A DNA stretch of 64,000 nucleotides from Chrysoperla carnea (taxonomy: Eukaryota; Arthropoda; Insecta; Neuroptera; Chrysopidae), in NCBI RefSeq assembly GCF_905475395.1, contig NC_058340.1, positions 70,720,181-70,784,180 on the forward strand. Direction: 5' to 3'. Below, in pieces: positions 62,301 through 64,000 of this stretch (within the stretch, counting starts at the first letter, position 1; each line of letters begins with the position of its first letter). A model generated the notes under the pieces. The model did not search any database, was not told the DNA's origin, and saw nothing but the letters and a program-made list of their open reading frames with translations. A program made the position numbers and the translations under genes.

Positions 62301-64000
62301 ACAAAAGTTGGCCGATTTCGTTATAATTATTTACTAAGTAATAAATGTTTGCATTTAAGAAAATGCATTCTGGCGATGCCAACAAAATTTTCATAGATTG
62401 TATAGAATCAAAATAGGTCACAAATTTTATAAATGACTTCCTGAATCGAATGCAAGAAATCTTAATCTGTCTTGCTCGAAAAAAATCGATCTCAAAGCGT
62501 TTATAGTGTTCATCCCGCCTAGACAGAAAAACCGAGATTCATTAGTTTAAAGCCGGTGACGTTATTAAAAATTGATCGATCTCTTACTTCTAAGTAAAAC
62601 TTTTTCAATAGTGCCGTTGTTCAATGTTGGGTTACGCTAAGGACTACATTTACGAAAATTTGTAAATAATTCGCAAAAGTAAAAGATTATATCTAATCCA
62701 ATGTCTTAAATTTGGAAGTCTTGGAGTTTGAAAAATACATACTTCCAAAAGAAATCACAATAAAACAAAATCTACAAACTTTTTTCTTTAAATTCAAAAA
62801 TACACCCACAAACTTTTGATAAACAAAAAAAAACGTATGCAAATTTATTTAGCAACAATTTAACCTTGATCTTGCTGCAAATTTACAAAATAAAAACTAC
62901 CGGTATTTTGAATAATAATAACTGAAGTAGTAATTTTACGATAAACTTTGTTGATAGCAGCAGCACACACTGGTTTGTTTATTAAAACTTGATGGTAGGG
63001 TTTTGAATGAACCCAACTCCCAACAATATATATTTACGATGGCTAAGTATATGATGAGAGGAGAAATGGTGTTTTTGTTGATACCATGCGATGAATGCAT
63101 CCAAACATAAGTTTGATATGCACCGTCGCACTAGAATACTTCGCTTGTTACACAAAAAAAAAGTACCATTAATTTTCTAAAAATTCTAGAAAATTTACTG
63201 TTACTTATTATAACTATAAAGAAATGTTATAGACTGGTATAATACCGGTTTGATCTGTTGGAAAAATATTTGCATTTGCGAAAACTAATTAGAAGGGGGG
63301 TTTGAATTTACGAGGTGATATATAAAGATGGCACACGACAGATGAATAAAACTTCTATTTTTTAAAAAAGGTGTATTTTCATGACGCTGAGTTTGTCAGT
63401 TTAGAATATGTTGTCATCTGGATTAAGCCCCGAAAAACCGCTCTATCATAATCCCTCGACCAAGAGAAAAGTTTTTACGAAAGGTGTCTTTTTTCGAAAA
63501 AATGCGATATTTCGTACAATTTTCAAAATTTTTTTCTAAAAAAAACTGAAGATTTGTGAACCGCTTACTCATAACTTCATTAAATATCAAATTTAAAATC
63601 GAAAAAGAAAAAAATTTATAAGCAAATGTAAAAAACGACTATTTTCGCTCAATTTATCAAGTTTTCTCGGCACCTACGCATCCAATTCGGACTTACCAGA
63701 CGTCAATCGATAGATTTTTTTTCAGATCTAGAATTTTCCATTTAATTTGTTTTGCTTTTTACGATGTGGCGCTGCTAAGTTTTTTTCCAGATAGCAGCAC
63801 AGCCTAAATTGACCACATGACCTAATTTGACGCTCAAACTCAGCGTCAATAATTAGCAAGAAAAATGCACCATTACGATTCGAATGTAAAGTAACACTGT
63901 TTCATACTCAACTATAAATATTTATCGATGTAGTTTTCAATAATTACCATTAATGCCATATGTGGTTTTTGCAGATTTATTGAACATAATAAGTAATAAT

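Larger units (their letters stand above)
55430..64000. other. 8.5-kb repeat-rich non-coding stretch, possibly ZP gene intron
   Basis: No exon is recognised on either strand. Because the first visible ZP exon opens with an acceptor (CTAG at 55430-55433), this stretch is probably the upstream intron of that gene, at least in part. It holds a direct duplication (55683-56222), two ACAATTGACT-family copies (56524-56606 and 57478-57910), a 100-bp tandem duplication (58002-58205), a MITE relative (59186-59295), a retroposon 3' end (60530-60706), an inverted-repeat element (61274-61760) and a GC-richer repeat (62120-62300). Confidence 0.55.

Overview
The window is AT-rich, intron-rich animal DNA. The genes point to an insect: a sugar-type gustatory receptor, an I-clade retrotransposon, a ZP-domain cuticle-type protein, and short AT-rich introns with GT-AG borders. 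I cannot place the order or species from sequence alone. I see no prokaryotic gene, CRISPR array or viral genome.

Layout. 1-2173 is repeat-bearing non-coding DNA. 2174-4653 (+) is a sugar-clade gustatory receptor gene with one frame break and one poorly placed exon. About 6880-13337 (-) is a near full-length I-superfamily non-LTR retrotransposon: intact ORF2, ORF1 broken by one frameshift, a 26-T run as reverse-strand poly(A), and a probable tandem-monomer 5' region. 13463-15610 is a dense block of small repeats (tRNA-derived SINE-like units, a tandem hairpin array, a 155-bp palindrome). 16140-18988 (+) is KRI1, a ribosome-biogenesis factor, in 3 exons. 20971-31585 (-) is a complete 17-exon H3K9 methyltransferase gene, eggless/SETDB1; its exons sum to 3897 nt, exactly 1299 codons with stop. 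37464-40859 (-) is a complete 4-exon ethanolamine-phosphate cytidylyltransferase gene, starting with a 47-nt exon. 51854-55429 (-) holds the last five exons of a ZP-domain membrane protein whose 5' part is not visible. 55430-64000 is repeat-rich and non-coding.

The genes do not form a pathway; this looks like an ordinary euchromatic stretch. KRI1 and eggless converge, with stops about 2 kb apart. The striking content is the number and variety of small transposable elements: hAT-type MITEs and transposase fossils, a pogo-like MITE, an 88-bp TA-flanked element, long foldback hairpins, segmental direct duplications, and a dispersed family with about six copies. I found no convincing evidence of a new multi-gene system. 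The most unusual items are the array of alternating inverted motifs at 14089-14438, the near-perfect 135-bp hairpin inside the Pcyt2 intron, the 86-bp direct repeats bracketing the retrotransposon, and a nested hAT insertion whose empty site is visible in a second repeat copy within eggless.
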